Assembly: GCA_002345025.1 (NCBI GenBank)
Contig: DDUX01000057.1
Location: forward strand, 15,962 to 79,961
Reading direction: 5' to 3'
From: Candidatus Accumulibacter iunctus
GTDB taxonomy: Bacteria > Pseudomonadota > Gammaproteobacteria > Burkholderiales > Rhodocyclaceae
Length of the DNA stretch: 64,000 bases
In this document: positions 27,717-37,744 of the stretch, piece after piece
Position numbering within the stretch: the first letter of the stretch is position 1
Layout of the letters: each line of letters starts with the position of its first letter
Translations under genes and position numbers: made by a program
Notes under the pieces: generated by a model
The model's input: the letters and a program-made list of their open reading frames with translations, nothing else
Databases searched by the model: none
Told to the model about the DNA's origin: nothing

Positions 27717-28277
27717 ATGCAAAGTATCGATCTGACCGATCATTTTCTCATCGCCATGCCGGCGATGGTAGATTCCTATTTCGCCAAGTCGCTCGTTTAT
27801 GTCGCCGAGCACAACCCGCGTGGCGCCCTCGGGCTGATCGTCAACCGGCCGATCGACATGAGTCTCGGCAGCCTGCTTGCGAAGATCGACGTGCCACTGC
27901 AGGCGGAGGGAATCGCCAATTTGCCGGTGTTTTTCGGCGGCCCGGTGCAGACCGACCGAGGCTTCGTCCTGCATCGCCCGGTTGGCCAGTGGCAGTCCAC
28001 GCTGGTAGTCAATGAGCATGTCGGTCTGACCAGTTCACGCGACATCCTGCAGGCAGTCGCCCTGCGTGGACAGCCCCGCGACCTGATGGTGACGCTCGGC
28101 TACGCGGGCTGGTCCGCCGGTCAGATCGAACACGAACTGGCGCAGAACGCGTGGCTGACGGTACCTGCCGAACTCCGCATCCTGTTCGAACTGCCCTACG
28201 AGGAGCGACTGCCGTCGGCGCTCGAGCTGCTCGGCGTCAGCCTGACCAATCTCGTCGACACAGCCGGACATGCCTGA
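27717..28277 (+). CDS. yqgE: YqgE/AlgH family protein
   Basis: A 186-residue member of the YqgE/AlgH family (DUF179). Signature motifs: [36 protein letters not shown], and [15 protein letters not shown]. AlgH was linked to alginate regulation in Pseudomonas, but the biochemical role is unknown. The start at 27717 is fixed because the family motif begins seven residues later and no later Met fits. It is first in yqgE-ruvX-pyrR-pyrB-pyrC', with an 8-nt overlap with ruvX. Confidence 0.93.
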   Translation: MQSIDLTDHFLIAMPAMVDSYFAKSLVYVAEHNPRGALGLIVNRPIDMSLGSLLAKIDVPLQAEGIANLPVFFGGPVQTDRGFVLHRPVGQWQSTLVVNEHVGLTSSRDILQAVALRGQPRDLMVTLGYAGWSAGQIEHELAQNAWLTVPAELRILFELPYEERLPSALELLGVSLTNLVDTAGHA

Positions 28278-28728
28278 AGTGGCTGCCCGACCAGCAGGTA
28301 CCGTGCTCGCGTTCGATTTCGGCGAGAAGCGCATCGGCGTTGCGGTTGGCGACTGGCAGCTGCTGCAGGCCCATCCGCTGACGACGATCGAAGCCGAGGC
28401 GAGCGCCGCGCGCTTTGCCGCCATCGCTGCGCTGATCGCCGAATGGCAGCCGGTGAGTCTCGTCGTTGGCCAACCACTCTCGCTCGACGGCACGCCACAC
28501 GCGATGACCGCACGCTGCGTCCGTTTCGCCAACCAGTTGCGCGGCCGCTTCAGTCTCGTCGTCGAGCACGCCGACGAGCGACTGACATCGGTGGATGCCG
28601 CCGCGCGCCTGCGTTCGGCCGGACACGGCGCCCGCCAGGCGCGCCGCCACCTCGATGCCGTCGCCGCGCAGCTGATCCTGCAGGACCACTTCAACGCCAC
28701 TGCCGAACGCGCTCATGCCGCCTGTTGA
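28270..28728 (+). CDS. ruvX: Holliday junction resolvase-like protein RuvX (YqgF)
   Basis: A 152-residue RNase H-fold nuclease. The catalytic Asp is in [33 protein letters not shown] is the second motif, and [13 protein letters not shown] and [12 protein letters not shown] carry the remaining acidic residues. YqgF proteins function in 16S rRNA 5'-end processing and have been proposed as resolvases. It overlaps yqgE by 8 nt and lies 18 bp before pyrR. Confidence 0.92.
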   Translation: MPEVAARPAGTVLAFDFGEKRIGVAVGDWQLLQAHPLTTIEAEASAARFAAIAALIAEWQPVSLVVGQPLSLDGTPHAMTARCVRFANQLRGRFSLVVEHADERLTSVDAAARLRSAGHGARQARRHLDAVAAQLILQDHFNATAERAHAAC

Positions 28729-28746
28729 GCAACCCCGGGAACTCGG

Positions 28747-29263
28747 ATGAACACCCACAAGACACCGCTACCGGTCGACCTGCCGGATGCCGACGCGCTT
28801 TGCGTCGAGCTTGCCGAGCTGATCCGGCCGTGCCTGCAACCGGAAACGGTCCTCGTCGGCATCCACAGCGGTGGCGTCTGGGTTGCCCAACGCCTGCACG
28901 CGCTGCTCGCACTGCCCAGCGAGTTGGGTCTGATCGACGTCTCCTTCTACCGCGACGATTACGGCGCCAGGGGCCTGCATGCGAAGGTCAGGCCAAGCTC
29001 GATTCCTTTCGACGTCGAAGGCCGCAGGCTGATCCTCGTCGACGACGTCCTGTATACCGGTCGCACGACTCGCGCAGCGATCAACGAGCTCTTCGATTAC
29101 GGCCGCCCGGAACGGATCCAGCTTGCCGTCCTGGCCGATCGCGGCAACCGCCAGCTGCCGATCTGCGCCGACTTCTGCCCCTGGCGAATCGATCTCGCTC
29201 CGTCCTTCGAGCTGGTCCTCTCGGCAGCCGACAGCGGACGACTGCAGTGGAGCGTCGACGAGC

Positions 29264-29271
<8 letters not shown>
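28747..29271 (+). CDS. pyrR: PyrR, bifunctional pyr regulator/uracil phosphoribosyltransferase
   Basis: A 174-residue type I phosphoribosyltransferase. The PRPP-binding loop is [34 protein letters not shown] and VSFYRDDY are further family motifs. In Gram-positives PyrR binds pyr mRNA and attenuates it. In Pseudomonas-type operons it affects pyr expression, but the mechanism is less clear. I do not see an obvious attenuator stem in the short 18-bp gap before it. Its end overlaps pyrB by 8 nt. Confidence 0.92.
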
Positions 29272-30223
<952 letters not shown>

Positions 30224-30226
30224 GGC

Positions 30227-31483
30227 ATGAGCGAGCAAGCGCTGCAAATCCGCAACGGCCGCGTGGTCGATCCGGCCAACGGGGTGGACGCACAGCTCGA
30301 TCTGTTCATCGCCGGCGGCTGTATCGCGGCAGTCGGCCAGCCACCGCCTGGCTTCACGGCGCAGCGTGTGGTGGACGCGAGCGGCATGATCGTCTGTCCT
30401 GGACTGGTCGATCTGTCGGCACGTCTGGGCGGCATCGAGCCCGAGTTGGCGGCAGCCGTCGCCGGCGGCGTCACCTCGCTCGCCTGCCCGCCCGACAGCA
30501 AGCCACCCCTCGACGAGCCGGGACTCGTCGAGAGGCTGGTCAGACGCACCGACACCCTTGGCTTGGCGCGCGTCTATCCGATCGGCGCTCTGACGCAGCA
30601 GCTCGCCGGCGAGCGGCTCGCCGAGATGAACGGCCTGGCACGGGCCGGCTGCATCGCTTTCTCACAGGCGAAGCGGGCGATCGTCGACACGCAACTCCTG
30701 CTGCGCGCGATGCAGTATGCGGCGACCTTTGGCTACGCGGTTCGCCTGCGGCCGCAGGATGACTTTCTTGCCCGCGAGGGCGTCGCACACGATGGTGAAG
30801 TCGCGTCGCGGCTGGGCCTGACCGGCATCCCGGTCGTCGCCGAAAGCATCGCGACGGCGACCGCACTGCAATTGGCCGCACACACCGGCGTACGCCTGCA
30901 CCTTTCGCGCCTCTCGTCGGCCGCCGCGATCGACCTCGTTCGCACAGCCAAGGGTGCCGGCATGCGGGTCAGCTGCGACGTTGCGGTGCACCACCTGCAC
31001 CTGTCCGAGATGGACATCGGCTTCTTCGACAGCAATGCACGTTTCGACCCACCGCTGCGCTCGGCCACCGACCGCGACGCGCTGCGCAGCGCCGCCGCCG
31101 ACGGCCTGGCGGCGATCTGTTCCGACCATACGCCGGTCGATGCGGACGGCAAGCAGCTGCCGTTTGCCGAAGCGCTGCCCGGCGCCACCGGGCTCGAGCT
31201 GCTGCTGCCTCTGACGCTGCTCTGGGCAGCGCAGTCCGGGCTGCCTATGCTGCAGGCGCTGGCCCGCATCACTTCGGATGCGGCGGCGATCCTCGACATC
31301 GAAGCGGGTTCGCTGGGCGTCGGCAAGGCAGCCGACCTCTGCATCTTCGACCCGGCCGAGTCCTGGCGCATCACTCCCGATTCCTTGCGCAGCCAGGGCA
31401 AGCACACGCCCTATCTCGGCTACGAACTCAGCGGCCGCGTCCACCTGACGCTGGTCGGCGGCAGGGTCGTCTTCGAGCGCTGA
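30227..31483 (+). CDS. pyrC': Non-catalytic dihydroorotase-like subunit (PyrC'/PyrX)
   Basis: A 418-residue amidohydrolase-fold protein that aligns with dihydroorotase but has lost metal ligands. The HxH motif expected after PGLVDL is Ser64-Ala-Arg66, and the His of the next strand is replaced (AVRLRPQD). LHLSRLSS lacks the second His of the usual H..H, while CSDHTP is kept. Such proteins pair with PyrB as a structural partner without dihydroorotase activity. It lies 3 bp after pyrB. A separate active PyrC should exist elsewhere in the genome. Confidence 0.88.
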   Translation: MSEQALQIRNGRVVDPANGVDAQLDLFIAGGCIAAVGQPPPGFTAQRVVDASGMIVCPGLVDLSARLGGIEPELAAAVAGGVTSLACPPDSKPPLDEPGLVERLVRRTDTLGLARVYPIGALTQQLAGERLAEMNGLARAGCIAFSQAKRAIVDTQLLLRAMQYAATFGYAVRLRPQDDFLAREGVAHDGEVASRLGLTGIPVVAESIATATALQLAAHTGVRLHLSRLSSAAAIDLVRTAKGAGMRVSCDVAVHHLHLSEMDIGFFDSNARFDPPLRSATDRDALRSAAADGLAAICSDHTPVDADGKQLPFAEALPGATGLELLLPLTLLWAAQSGLPMLQALARITSDAAAILDIEAGSLGVGKAADLCIFDPAESWRITPDSLRSQGKHTPYLGYELSGRVHLTLVGGRVVFER

Positions 31484-31516
31484 CGCGGACGCCGACTCGC
31501 CCGCATCGCGGCGCCC

Positions 31517-31807
31517 TCATTCGCCGAGCAGGCGCGGCACCGCGTCGGTCGGCGCGCCGCTGACCAGCAACAGCTTGCGCCGCGACGTCTGACCACTGCG
31601 GATCACCACCGCCGTCCGCGGCACGTCGAGACGCTGGGCGACGAGATCGACCAGTGCCGCATTCGCGCGGCCATCGATCGCTGCTGCCACGAGACGAATC
31701 TTCAGTGCATCACCGTGCTCTCCGGCAACCTCGCTGCGCTTTGCACCCGGCTGAACATGAACCGTCAGACTCAGCGTCCCGGCAACCTGACGCGCCCAAT
31801 GGCTCAC
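31517..31807 (-). CDS. yggU: DUF167 family protein (YggU)
   Basis: A 96-residue DUF167/YggU protein with the typical core LTVHVQPGAKRSEV, LKIRLVAAAIDGRANAAL and VIRSGQTSRRKLLLV. The function is unknown. The start is a GTG at 31807, three bases after the yggT stop. It is last in the minus-strand set yggS-proC-yggT-yggU. Confidence 0.88.
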   Translation of the reverse strand: MSHWARQVAGTLSLTVHVQPGAKRSEVAGEHGDALKIRLVAAAIDGRANAALVDLVAQRLDVPRTAVVIRSGQTSRRKLLLVSGAPTDAVPRLLGE

Positions 31808-31810
31808 GGC

Positions 31811-32350
31811 CTAGAGGAACATCAGCAGCAGCTGCGCGAAGACGATGGCGATCAGCGGTGCCAGGTCGACACCGCCAATCGTCGGCACGAAGCGCTGGAT
31901 CGGGCGCAGGACCGGCCGTGTCAGTTGCGATACCGGCTGGCCGAGCGGCGAATAGGGGCTGATCCACGACAGCACCGCCTGGATCAGCAGCGCAGCGATC
32001 AGCAGATAGATGGTCAGGCGCAGCGTGGCGAGAAGCCCGTACCAGAAGACGAGCGGCAGCCAAACCCCGACGACGGCACTGTCGATGCCACCACGCACGA
32101 TGAACACCGCCGACGCGTAAACGACCTGCAGAAGGTACGCCGGCAGGAGGCTTGCCAGATCGAGGCCGTAGAAACCCGGCAGGAGCCGGCGCAGCGGCCT
32201 GACCAGCCAGTTGCTCAGTGCGACGACGAAAGTGCCGAGCTGATTGTTGAAGGATACCCGGCAGGCCTGCATGAAGAACCGCAGCAGCAGGGCAACGGTC
32301 AGGAACGATGCCAGCGCATCGAGCAGGAAGAGACCGGCAGCAGCGATCAT
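31811..32350 (-). CDS. yggT: YggT family integral membrane protein
   Basis: A 179-residue membrane protein with two copies of the YggT repeat, each a pair of hydrophobic helices ending in a conserved motif (NWLVRPLRRLLPGFYGLDLAS and LTRPVLRPIQRFVPTIGGVDL). Members have been linked to osmotic or K+ homeostasis, but the function is not settled. The start shares one base with the proC stop. Confidence 0.9.
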   Translation of the reverse strand: MIAAAGLFLLDALASFLTVALLLRFFMQACRVSFNNQLGTFVVALSNWLVRPLRRLLPGFYGLDLASLLPAYLLQVVYASAVFIVRGGIDSAVVGVWLPLVFWYGLLATLRLTIYLLIAALLIQAVLSWISPYSPLGQPVSQLTRPVLRPIQRFVPTIGGVDLAPLIAIVFAQLLLMFL

Positions 32351-33165
32351 CAGCCATCCTGGCCCAGAAGTTCACCCAGCTCGCGGCCGCGCGAGTTGGC
32401 GGCGAGCACGCCCGCGATGAAGCCTTCCTTGACACAGCGCTGCTCCATCGTGCGCAGCGCCGCTTCCGTCGTGCCGCCTTTCGAAGTCACCCGCTCGCGC
32501 AGGACGCAGGCCGCTTCGTCGGACTGGGCAGCGAGCCTGGCGGCACCGAGGACGGTGTCGATCGACAGTTGCCGCGCCTGCGCGGCAGTCAGGCCGAGTT
32601 CGCCGGCCGCCTGCTGCAGCGCCTCGATGAAGAGAAAGACGTAGGCCGGCCCGCTCCCGGAGATCGCGGTCACCGCGTCCATCTTCTCCTCATCGGCAAT
32701 CCACAGCGTGCTGCCGACCGCCTGCAGGATACGCTCGGCGCCCAGCCTCTCGGCCATCGAAACGGCCGCCATGGCGCACAACCCGGTAACCCCCGCGCCA
32801 ATCAGTGCCGGCGTGTTCGGCATCGCGCGCACGATCTTGCCATGGCCACCGAGCCAGCGCGAGACATCCGCCAGACGAAGGCCGGCGGCGATGCTGATGA
32901 TGAGCTGCTGCCTGAGGAACGGCAGCAACGGCGGACACGCCTCGCGCATCTGCTGCGGCTTCACCGACAGCAGCAGCGCATCACAATCGAGCGCGACGGC
33001 GCTGGCTGATTCATAGCAGCGAATACCATAGGCAAGGCGCAGTTTGGCGCGACCCTGCGCGCCGAGCTCGATGACCGCAATGTCCGAGGCCGCGAAGCCG
33101 GTCTTCACCAGCCCGCCAATCAGCGCATTCGCCATGTTGCCACCACCAAGGAACGTGATCTTCAT
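32350..33165 (-). CDS. proC: Pyrroline-5-carboxylate reductase
   Basis: A 271-residue enzyme for the last step of proline synthesis. The NADP-binding motif FLGGGNMANALIGGLV is at the N-terminus. MPNTPALIGAGVTGLCA and the C-terminal ITSKGGTTEAALRTME-like segment (VTSKGGTTEAAL) are diagnostic. The start overlaps yggS by 4 nt (ATGA). Confidence 0.95.
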   Translation of the reverse strand: MKITFLGGGNMANALIGGLVKTGFAASDIAVIELGAQGRAKLRLAYGIRCYESASAVALDCDALLLSVKPQQMREACPPLLPFLRQQLIISIAAGLRLADVSRWLGGHGKIVRAMPNTPALIGAGVTGLCAMAAVSMAERLGAERILQAVGSTLWIADEEKMDAVTAISGSGPAYVFLFIEALQQAAGELGLTAAQARQLSIDTVLGAARLAAQSDEAACVLRERVTSKGGTTEAALRTMEQRCVKEGFIAGVLAANSRGRELGELLGQDG

Positions 33166-33845
33166 CGTCTCTCACCAAAAATTGCCGTGCCCACGCGCAG
33201 CAGTGTCGCGCCCTCCGCAATCGCGGCCTCGAGGTCGTGCGACATGCCCATCGACAGCGAATCCAGCGACAAACCATCGGCTCGCAAATGCTGACAAAGT
33301 TCCCGCAGGCGACGGAACGTGCTGCGCTGCTCGGCGAAGTCGTCCGTCGCTGCCGGAATCGCCATCAGGCCGCGCAGACGGAGTCGGGGCAATACGGCAA
33401 CCGCTTGCGCCAAGGCCGGCACCGCCGCCGGCGGGACTCCCGCCTTGCTCGCCTCGCCACTGACGTTCACCTGCAGACAGACCGACAGCTCGGGCATGGT
33501 CGCCGGACGCTGCGCGGCGAGCCGCTGGGCGATTCGCAGTTCATCGACCGAGTGCACCCAGTCGAAGGATTCTGCCACCAGACGCGTCTTGTTGGCCTGC
33601 AGCACGCCGATGAAATGCCATTCGATCCGCAGGTCGCGCAGTTCGTTGATCTTGCTGACGGCTTCCTGCACGTAGCTCTCGCCGAAAGCCTGCTGGCCGG
33701 CGGCGGCCAACTCGCGCAGTGCCGCCGCCGGCCAGGTCTTGCTCACGGCGAGCAGGCGAATGTCGGCCGGGTCGCGACCGTACAGTCGCGCGGCGTCGGC
33801 GATTCGCGCGCGTACGGCTTGCAGCTTGGCAGGAAGTGTGGTCAT
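33162..33845 (-). CDS. yggS: YggS family PLP homeostasis protein
   Basis: A 227-residue TIM-barrel PLP-binding protein. The PLP lysine is in LLAVSKTWPAAALREL. GESYVQEAVSKI, IEWHFIGVLQANKT and LSMGMSHDLEAAI are family hallmarks. It buffers pyridoxal phosphate and affects amino acid metabolism, which fits its coupling to proC. It starts at 33845 and is divergent from pilT across a 69-bp gap. Confidence 0.93.
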   Translation of the reverse strand: MTTLPAKLQAVRARIADAARLYGRDPADIRLLAVSKTWPAAALRELAAAGQQAFGESYVQEAVSKINELRDLRIEWHFIGVLQANKTRLVAESFDWVHSVDELRIAQRLAAQRPATMPELSVCLQVNVSGEASKAGVPPAAVPALAQAVAVLPRLRLRGLMAIPAATDDFAEQRSTFRRLRELCQHLRADGLSLDSLSMGMSHDLEAAIAEGATLLRVGTAIFGERR

Positions 33846-33871
33846 AATCGGGCGTCGCGCAGGTTGATCGC

Positions 33872-33879
33872 AGTATAAC
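33872..33879. promoter_or_regulatory. Overlapping divergent -10 boxes for yggS and pilT
   Basis: Within AGTATAAC the plus strand reads TATAAC (33874-33879, toward pilT) and the minus strand reads TATACT (33877-33872, toward yggS). Neither has a clear -35. If both are used, the two promoters cannot be occupied at once. Confidence 0.35.
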
Positions 33880-33914
33880 ACCGCGCCCAGCCCACCGCCC
33901 GAGGACCGAACCGG

Positions 33915-34961
33915 ATGGACATCACCGAACTGCTGGCTTTCAGTGTCAAGAACAAGGCTTCCGATCTCCACCTCTCCGCCGGTCTGCCACCCATCATCCG
34001 CGTCAATGGTGACGTCCGGCGAATCAACCTGCCAGCGATGGAGCACAAGCTCGTGCATGGCATGGTGTACGACATCATGAGCGACGCGCAGCGCAAACAG
34101 TACGAGGATACGCGGGAATGCGACTTCTCATTCGAGATTCCCAATCTCGCCCGCTTCCGGGTCAATGCCTTCGTGCAGAACCGCGGCGCCGGCGCGGTGT
34201 TCCGGACAATTCCGTCAAAGGTCCTGACCCTCGAGGATCTCAACTGCCCACGCATCTTCAAGGACATCGCGGAGTACCCGCGTGGCATCGTCCTCGTCAC
34301 CGGTCCGACCGGTTCGGGCAAGTCGACCACGCTGGCGGCGATGATCAACCACGTCAACGAGAATGCCTATCATCACATCTTGACCGTCGAGGACCCGATC
34401 GAGTTCGTGCACCAACCGAAACGATGCCTGATCAACCAGCGCGAAGTCGGTCCGCATACGCTGTCGTTCCAGAACGCCCTGCGCTCGGCTCTGCGCGAAG
34501 ACCCGGACGTGATTCTCGTCGGCGAGATGCGCGACCTCGAAACCATCCGCCTCGCACTGACCGGCGCCGAGACCGGTCACCTGGTCTTCGCCACCCTGCA
34601 CACCTCGAGCGCTGCCAAGACGATCGACCGCATCGTCGACGTCTTCCCGGCAGCCGAAAAGGAAATGGTCCGCTCGATGCTCTCCGAATCGCTGCGCGCG
34701 GTCATCTCGCAAACCCTGCTGAAGACCAAGGACGGCCAGGGACGGGTCGCGGCGCACGAAATCCTGATCGGCACGCCGGCCATCCGCAACCTGATCCGCG
34801 AGAACAAGGTGGCGCAGATGTACTCGTCGTTGCAGACCGGGCAGCAGTTCGGCATGCAGACACTTGACCAGGCTCTGATCGAGCTCGTCAGACGGAATAT
34901 CGTTGGTGCACCCGAGGCACGCCTGAAGGCGGCCAACAAGGACTCCATCCCTGGCGCATGA
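33915..34961 (+). CDS. pilT: Type IV pilus retraction ATPase PilT
   Basis: A 348-residue secretion ATPase. The N-terminal PAS-like domain opens MDITELLAFSVKNKASDLHLS. Walker A is GPTGSGKSTTL, the Asp box is TVEDPIEFVH, and Walker B is DVILVGEMRDLETIRLAL. The AIRNLIRE motif needed for retraction is kept (TPAIRNLIRENKVAQM). It powers pilus depolymerisation in twitching motility. A GAGG element precedes the ATG. pilU follows after 27 bp. Confidence 0.96.
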   Translation: MDITELLAFSVKNKASDLHLSAGLPPIIRVNGDVRRINLPAMEHKLVHGMVYDIMSDAQRKQYEDTRECDFSFEIPNLARFRVNAFVQNRGAGAVFRTIPSKVLTLEDLNCPRIFKDIAEYPRGIVLVTGPTGSGKSTTLAAMINHVNENAYHHILTVEDPIEFVHQPKRCLINQREVGPHTLSFQNALRSALREDPDVILVGEMRDLETIRLALTGAETGHLVFATLHTSSAAKTIDRIVDVFPAAEKEMVRSMLSESLRAVISQTLLKTKDGQGRVAAHEILIGTPAIRNLIRENKVAQMYSSLQTGQQFGMQTLDQALIELVRRNIVGAPEARLKAANKDSIPGA

Positions 34962-34988
34962 GCCAGCCATTCAAGCGGGAGGATCAGC

Positions 34989-36128
34989 ATGGAAAACGAT
35001 CAGGCTTTGAAGTTCATGCACGAACTGCTGCGCCTGATGGTTCAGAAGAACGGCTCCGACCTTTTCATCACGGCGAACTTCCCGCCGGCGATCAAGGTCG
35101 ATGGCAAGGTGATTCCGGTGTCGAGCCAGCCGCTGCTGCCGCAGCACTCGGCGGAACTGGCGCGCTCGCTGATGAACGACCGCCAGGCGTCGGAGTTCGA
35201 AGCCACCAAGGAGTGCAACTTCGCCATCTCTCCAGCCGGCATCGGTCGCTTTCGCGTCAACGCGCTGGTGCAGCAGGGACGCGTCGCAGTCGTCTGCCGG
35301 ACGATCAATCTGGTCGTACCGACACTCGAGGACCTCGGGCTGCCGCCGGTGCTCAAGGACATCGCCATGACGCTGCGTGGTCTGGTCATATTCGTCGGCG
35401 GCACCGGCACCGGCAAGACGACCTCGCTCGCGGCCCTGCTCGACCACCGCAACCAGAACAGCCAGGGACACATCATCACCATCGAGGATCCGATCGAGTT
35501 CGTGCATGAGCACAAGAAGTCGATCGTCACCCAGCGCGAGATCGGCGTCGACACCGACAGCTGGGAAGTGGCGCTGAAGAATACCCTGCGCCAGGCACCG
35601 AACGTGATCATGATGGGCGAGATTCGCGATCGGGCAACGATGGACTATGCCATCGCCTTCGCCGAGACCGGGCACCTCTGCCTGGCGACGCTGCACGCAA
35701 ACAGCGCCAACCAGGCCATCGACCGGGTGATCAACTTCTTCCCCGAGGAGCGCCGGCACCAGTTGCTGATGGACCTGTCGCTCAACCTGCGTGCCCTGGT
35801 ATCACAACGTCTGCTGCCGAAGAAGGACGGCAAGGGACGCGCGCCGGCGATCGAGATCATGCTCAATTCACCGCTCATTTCCGACCTGATCTTCAAGGGC
35901 CAGGTGCAGGAGATCAAGGATGTCATGAAGCGGTCGCGGGAGCTCGGCATGCAGACCTTCGACCAGGCGCTCTTCGACCTCTACGAGAGCGGCCAGATCA
36001 CCTATACCGATGCCCTGCGCAACGCCGACTCGCTCAACGACCTGCGGCTGCAGATCAAGCTGTACGGCAAGGAGTCGAAGGACCGCGACCTGACTGCCGG
36101 GCTCGGTCACCTGGGCATCGTCGAGTGA
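34989..36128 (+). CDS. pilU: Type IV pilus retraction ATPase PilU
   Basis: A 379-residue PilT paralogue that assists PilT-dependent retraction. Walker A is GGTGTGKTTSLAALL and Walker B is NVIMMGEIRDRATMDYAI. The C-terminal tail after LQIKLYGKESKDRDL is longer than in PilT, as is usual for PilU. GGGAGG precedes the ATG. Confidence 0.95.
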   Translation: MENDQALKFMHELLRLMVQKNGSDLFITANFPPAIKVDGKVIPVSSQPLLPQHSAELARSLMNDRQASEFEATKECNFAISPAGIGRFRVNALVQQGRVAVVCRTINLVVPTLEDLGLPPVLKDIAMTLRGLVIFVGGTGTGKTTSLAALLDHRNQNSQGHIITIEDPIEFVHEHKKSIVTQREIGVDTDSWEVALKNTLRQAPNVIMMGEIRDRATMDYAIAFAETGHLCLATLHANSANQAIDRVINFFPEERRHQLLMDLSLNLRALVSQRLLPKKDGKGRAPAIEIMLNSPLISDLIFKGQVQEIKDVMKRSRELGMQTFDQALFDLYESGQITYTDALRNADSLNDLRLQIKLYGKESKDRDLTAGLGHLGIVE

Positions 36129-36168
36129 AGCCTCTGCCGCCTGCTGGCGACGCGACGGCAACAACCCC

Positions 36169-37308
36169 TCAGCCGCGGTTGCTGCCGGCAACCATGCGGA
36201 ACTCGTACAGCCGGCACTCCAGTGCGCCGTTGAACAGCGGCGTCTTCCTGCTCGGGGTCAGGCGTACCATCCTCGGCAGGCGGGTGTCGGCGCTGATCAG
36301 ATGGCAGTTCCAGCCGGCGAACCGACGCTTCAGCGCACTGCCGAGCAAGGGGTAGAAACGCGCCAGTTCATCGTCGTCGGAAACCCGCTCGCCATAGGGC
36401 GGGTTGCTGACCATGATGCCGCTCGCAGCCGGCGCCTCGATCTCGAGCAGATCGCCGGCGGCGAGACGAACCGCCGGCAGCAGACCGGCACGATCGAGAT
36501 TGGCAAGGCTTGCGCGTACCGCCACTGGCGAGATGTCGCTGCCGAAGATGGCCATCTCGGCCGCCGCACGCTCGTCGGCCCGTGCCCGCTCGAGAAGGCC
36601 CTGCCACAGTTCGGGCTGGAACTGGCGCAGGCGCTGGAAAGCGAATTCGCGCCGCGCGCCCGGTGCCCGGCCGAGCGCCATCTGTGCCGCCTCGAGGAGG
36701 AAGGTACCGCTGCCACACATCGGGTCGAGCAGCGGCACGCCCGGCTGCCAGCCACTGAGACGAAGGATGCCCGCGGCAAGGTTCTCCTTCAGGGGCGCGT
36801 CGACGGTCTTCTGCCGAAAGCCGCGCTGGTGGAGCGGCGCGCCCGAGGTATCGACATACAGGGTGCATTCGCTCTGGCTCAGGAAGCCCAGAATCCTGAT
36901 GTCCGGCTCGCGGGTATCGACGCTCGGGCGACTTCCCGACTCGCGACGAAAACGGTCGCAGACGGCGTCCTTGATCCGCAGCGTGACGAACTCGATGCTC
37001 TTCAGCGGACTCTTCTGCGCCGTGACGTCGACGCGGATCGTCTGTCGCGTCAGGAACCAGCGTGGCCACGGCGTCTCCAGTGCCAGACGATAGATGTCGT
37101 CTTCCCTTGCATACGGCGCCTGTGCCACCCGCCAGAGGATTCGCGTGGCAATCCGCGACTCGAGATTGGCGCGGTAACAGACCGGCCAGTCGCCGCTGAA
37201 GTGTACACCGCCCGCAATCTCTTCGAGCTGCCCGGCGCCGGCCGCCGCCAGGTCTTCGGCCAGAAGATGTTCCAGGCCGCGTGGGCAACTGGCAAAGAAT
37301 GCTTCCAT
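36169..37308 (-). CDS. THUMP domain class I SAM-dependent RNA methyltransferase (RlmL-like)
   Basis: A 379-residue protein with an N-terminal ferredoxin-like and THUMP RNA-binding region (about residues 1-160) and a C-terminal Rossmann methyltransferase domain. The SAM motif is LLDPMCGSGTFLLEAA, and NPPYGER is the catalytic NPPY that methylates a base amino group. It corresponds to the N-terminal half of E. coli RlmKL (23S rRNA G2445 m2G). The RlmK half is absent. The start at 37308 (MEAFFASCPRG) has GGGGAA upstream. It is last in epimerase-hemJ-methyltransferase. Confidence 0.88.
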   Translation of the reverse strand: MEAFFASCPRGLEHLLAEDLAAAGAGQLEEIAGGVHFSGDWPVCYRANLESRIATRILWRVAQAPYAREDDIYRLALETPWPRWFLTRQTIRVDVTAQKSPLKSIEFVTLRIKDAVCDRFRRESGSRPSVDTREPDIRILGFLSQSECTLYVDTSGAPLHQRGFRQKTVDAPLKENLAAGILRLSGWQPGVPLLDPMCGSGTFLLEAAQMALGRAPGARREFAFQRLRQFQPELWQGLLERARADERAAAEMAIFGSDISPVAVRASLANLDRAGLLPAVRLAAGDLLEIEAPAASGIMVSNPPYGERVSDDDELARFYPLLGSALKRRFAGWNCHLISADTRLPRMVRLTPSRKTPLFNGALECRLYEFRMVAGSNRG

Positions 37309-37327
37309 CGTTGTTCCCCGCTCCTGG

Positions 37328-37744
37328 CTAGAAAGGCTTGACCACTGCAAGGTAGGTCACTGCCAGCAGGACCAGCACCGGCAACTCGTTGAACCAGCGA
37401 TACCAGACGTCCCGACGCCGGTTGCGACCAGCGGCAAAATCACGCAGCAAGCGTCCACAGTAGGCATGATACGCGACCAGCAACACCACCAGTGCCGTCT
37501 TCGCGTGCAGCCAGCCGCCACCGAAGCCAAAGCCGAACCACAACCAGAGACCGAGGGCGACGGCGAGCACGCCAATCGGCGTCATGAAGCGGTAGAGCTT
37601 GCCGGCCATCAACAGCAGCCGCGCCCGCTCGGCCTCGCTGCCTGGCGGCACCATCGCCAGGTTCACGAAGATTCGTGGCAGGTAGAACAGCCCGGCAAAC
37701 CAGCTCACCACCATCCACAAGTGCAACACCTTGACGATCAGCAT
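37328..37744 (-). CDS. hemJ: HemJ/CopD-like integral membrane protein
   Basis: A 138-residue protein with four hydrophobic helices. The opening VKVLHLWMVVSWFAGLFYLPR and the ending FNELPVLVLLAVTYLAVVKPF match HemJ, the heme-dependent protoporphyrinogen IX oxidase of bacteria lacking HemG/HemY. HemJ belongs to the wider CopD-like membrane family, so the enzyme role is likely but not proven here. Its start overlaps the upstream epimerase gene by 7 nt. Confidence 0.78.
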   Translation of the reverse strand: MLIVKVLHLWMVVSWFAGLFYLPRIFVNLAMVPPGSEAERARLLLMAGKLYRFMTPIGVLAVALGLWLWFGFGFGGGWLHAKTALVVLLVAYHAYCGRLLRDFAAGRNRRRDVWYRWFNELPVLVLLAVTYLAVVKPF

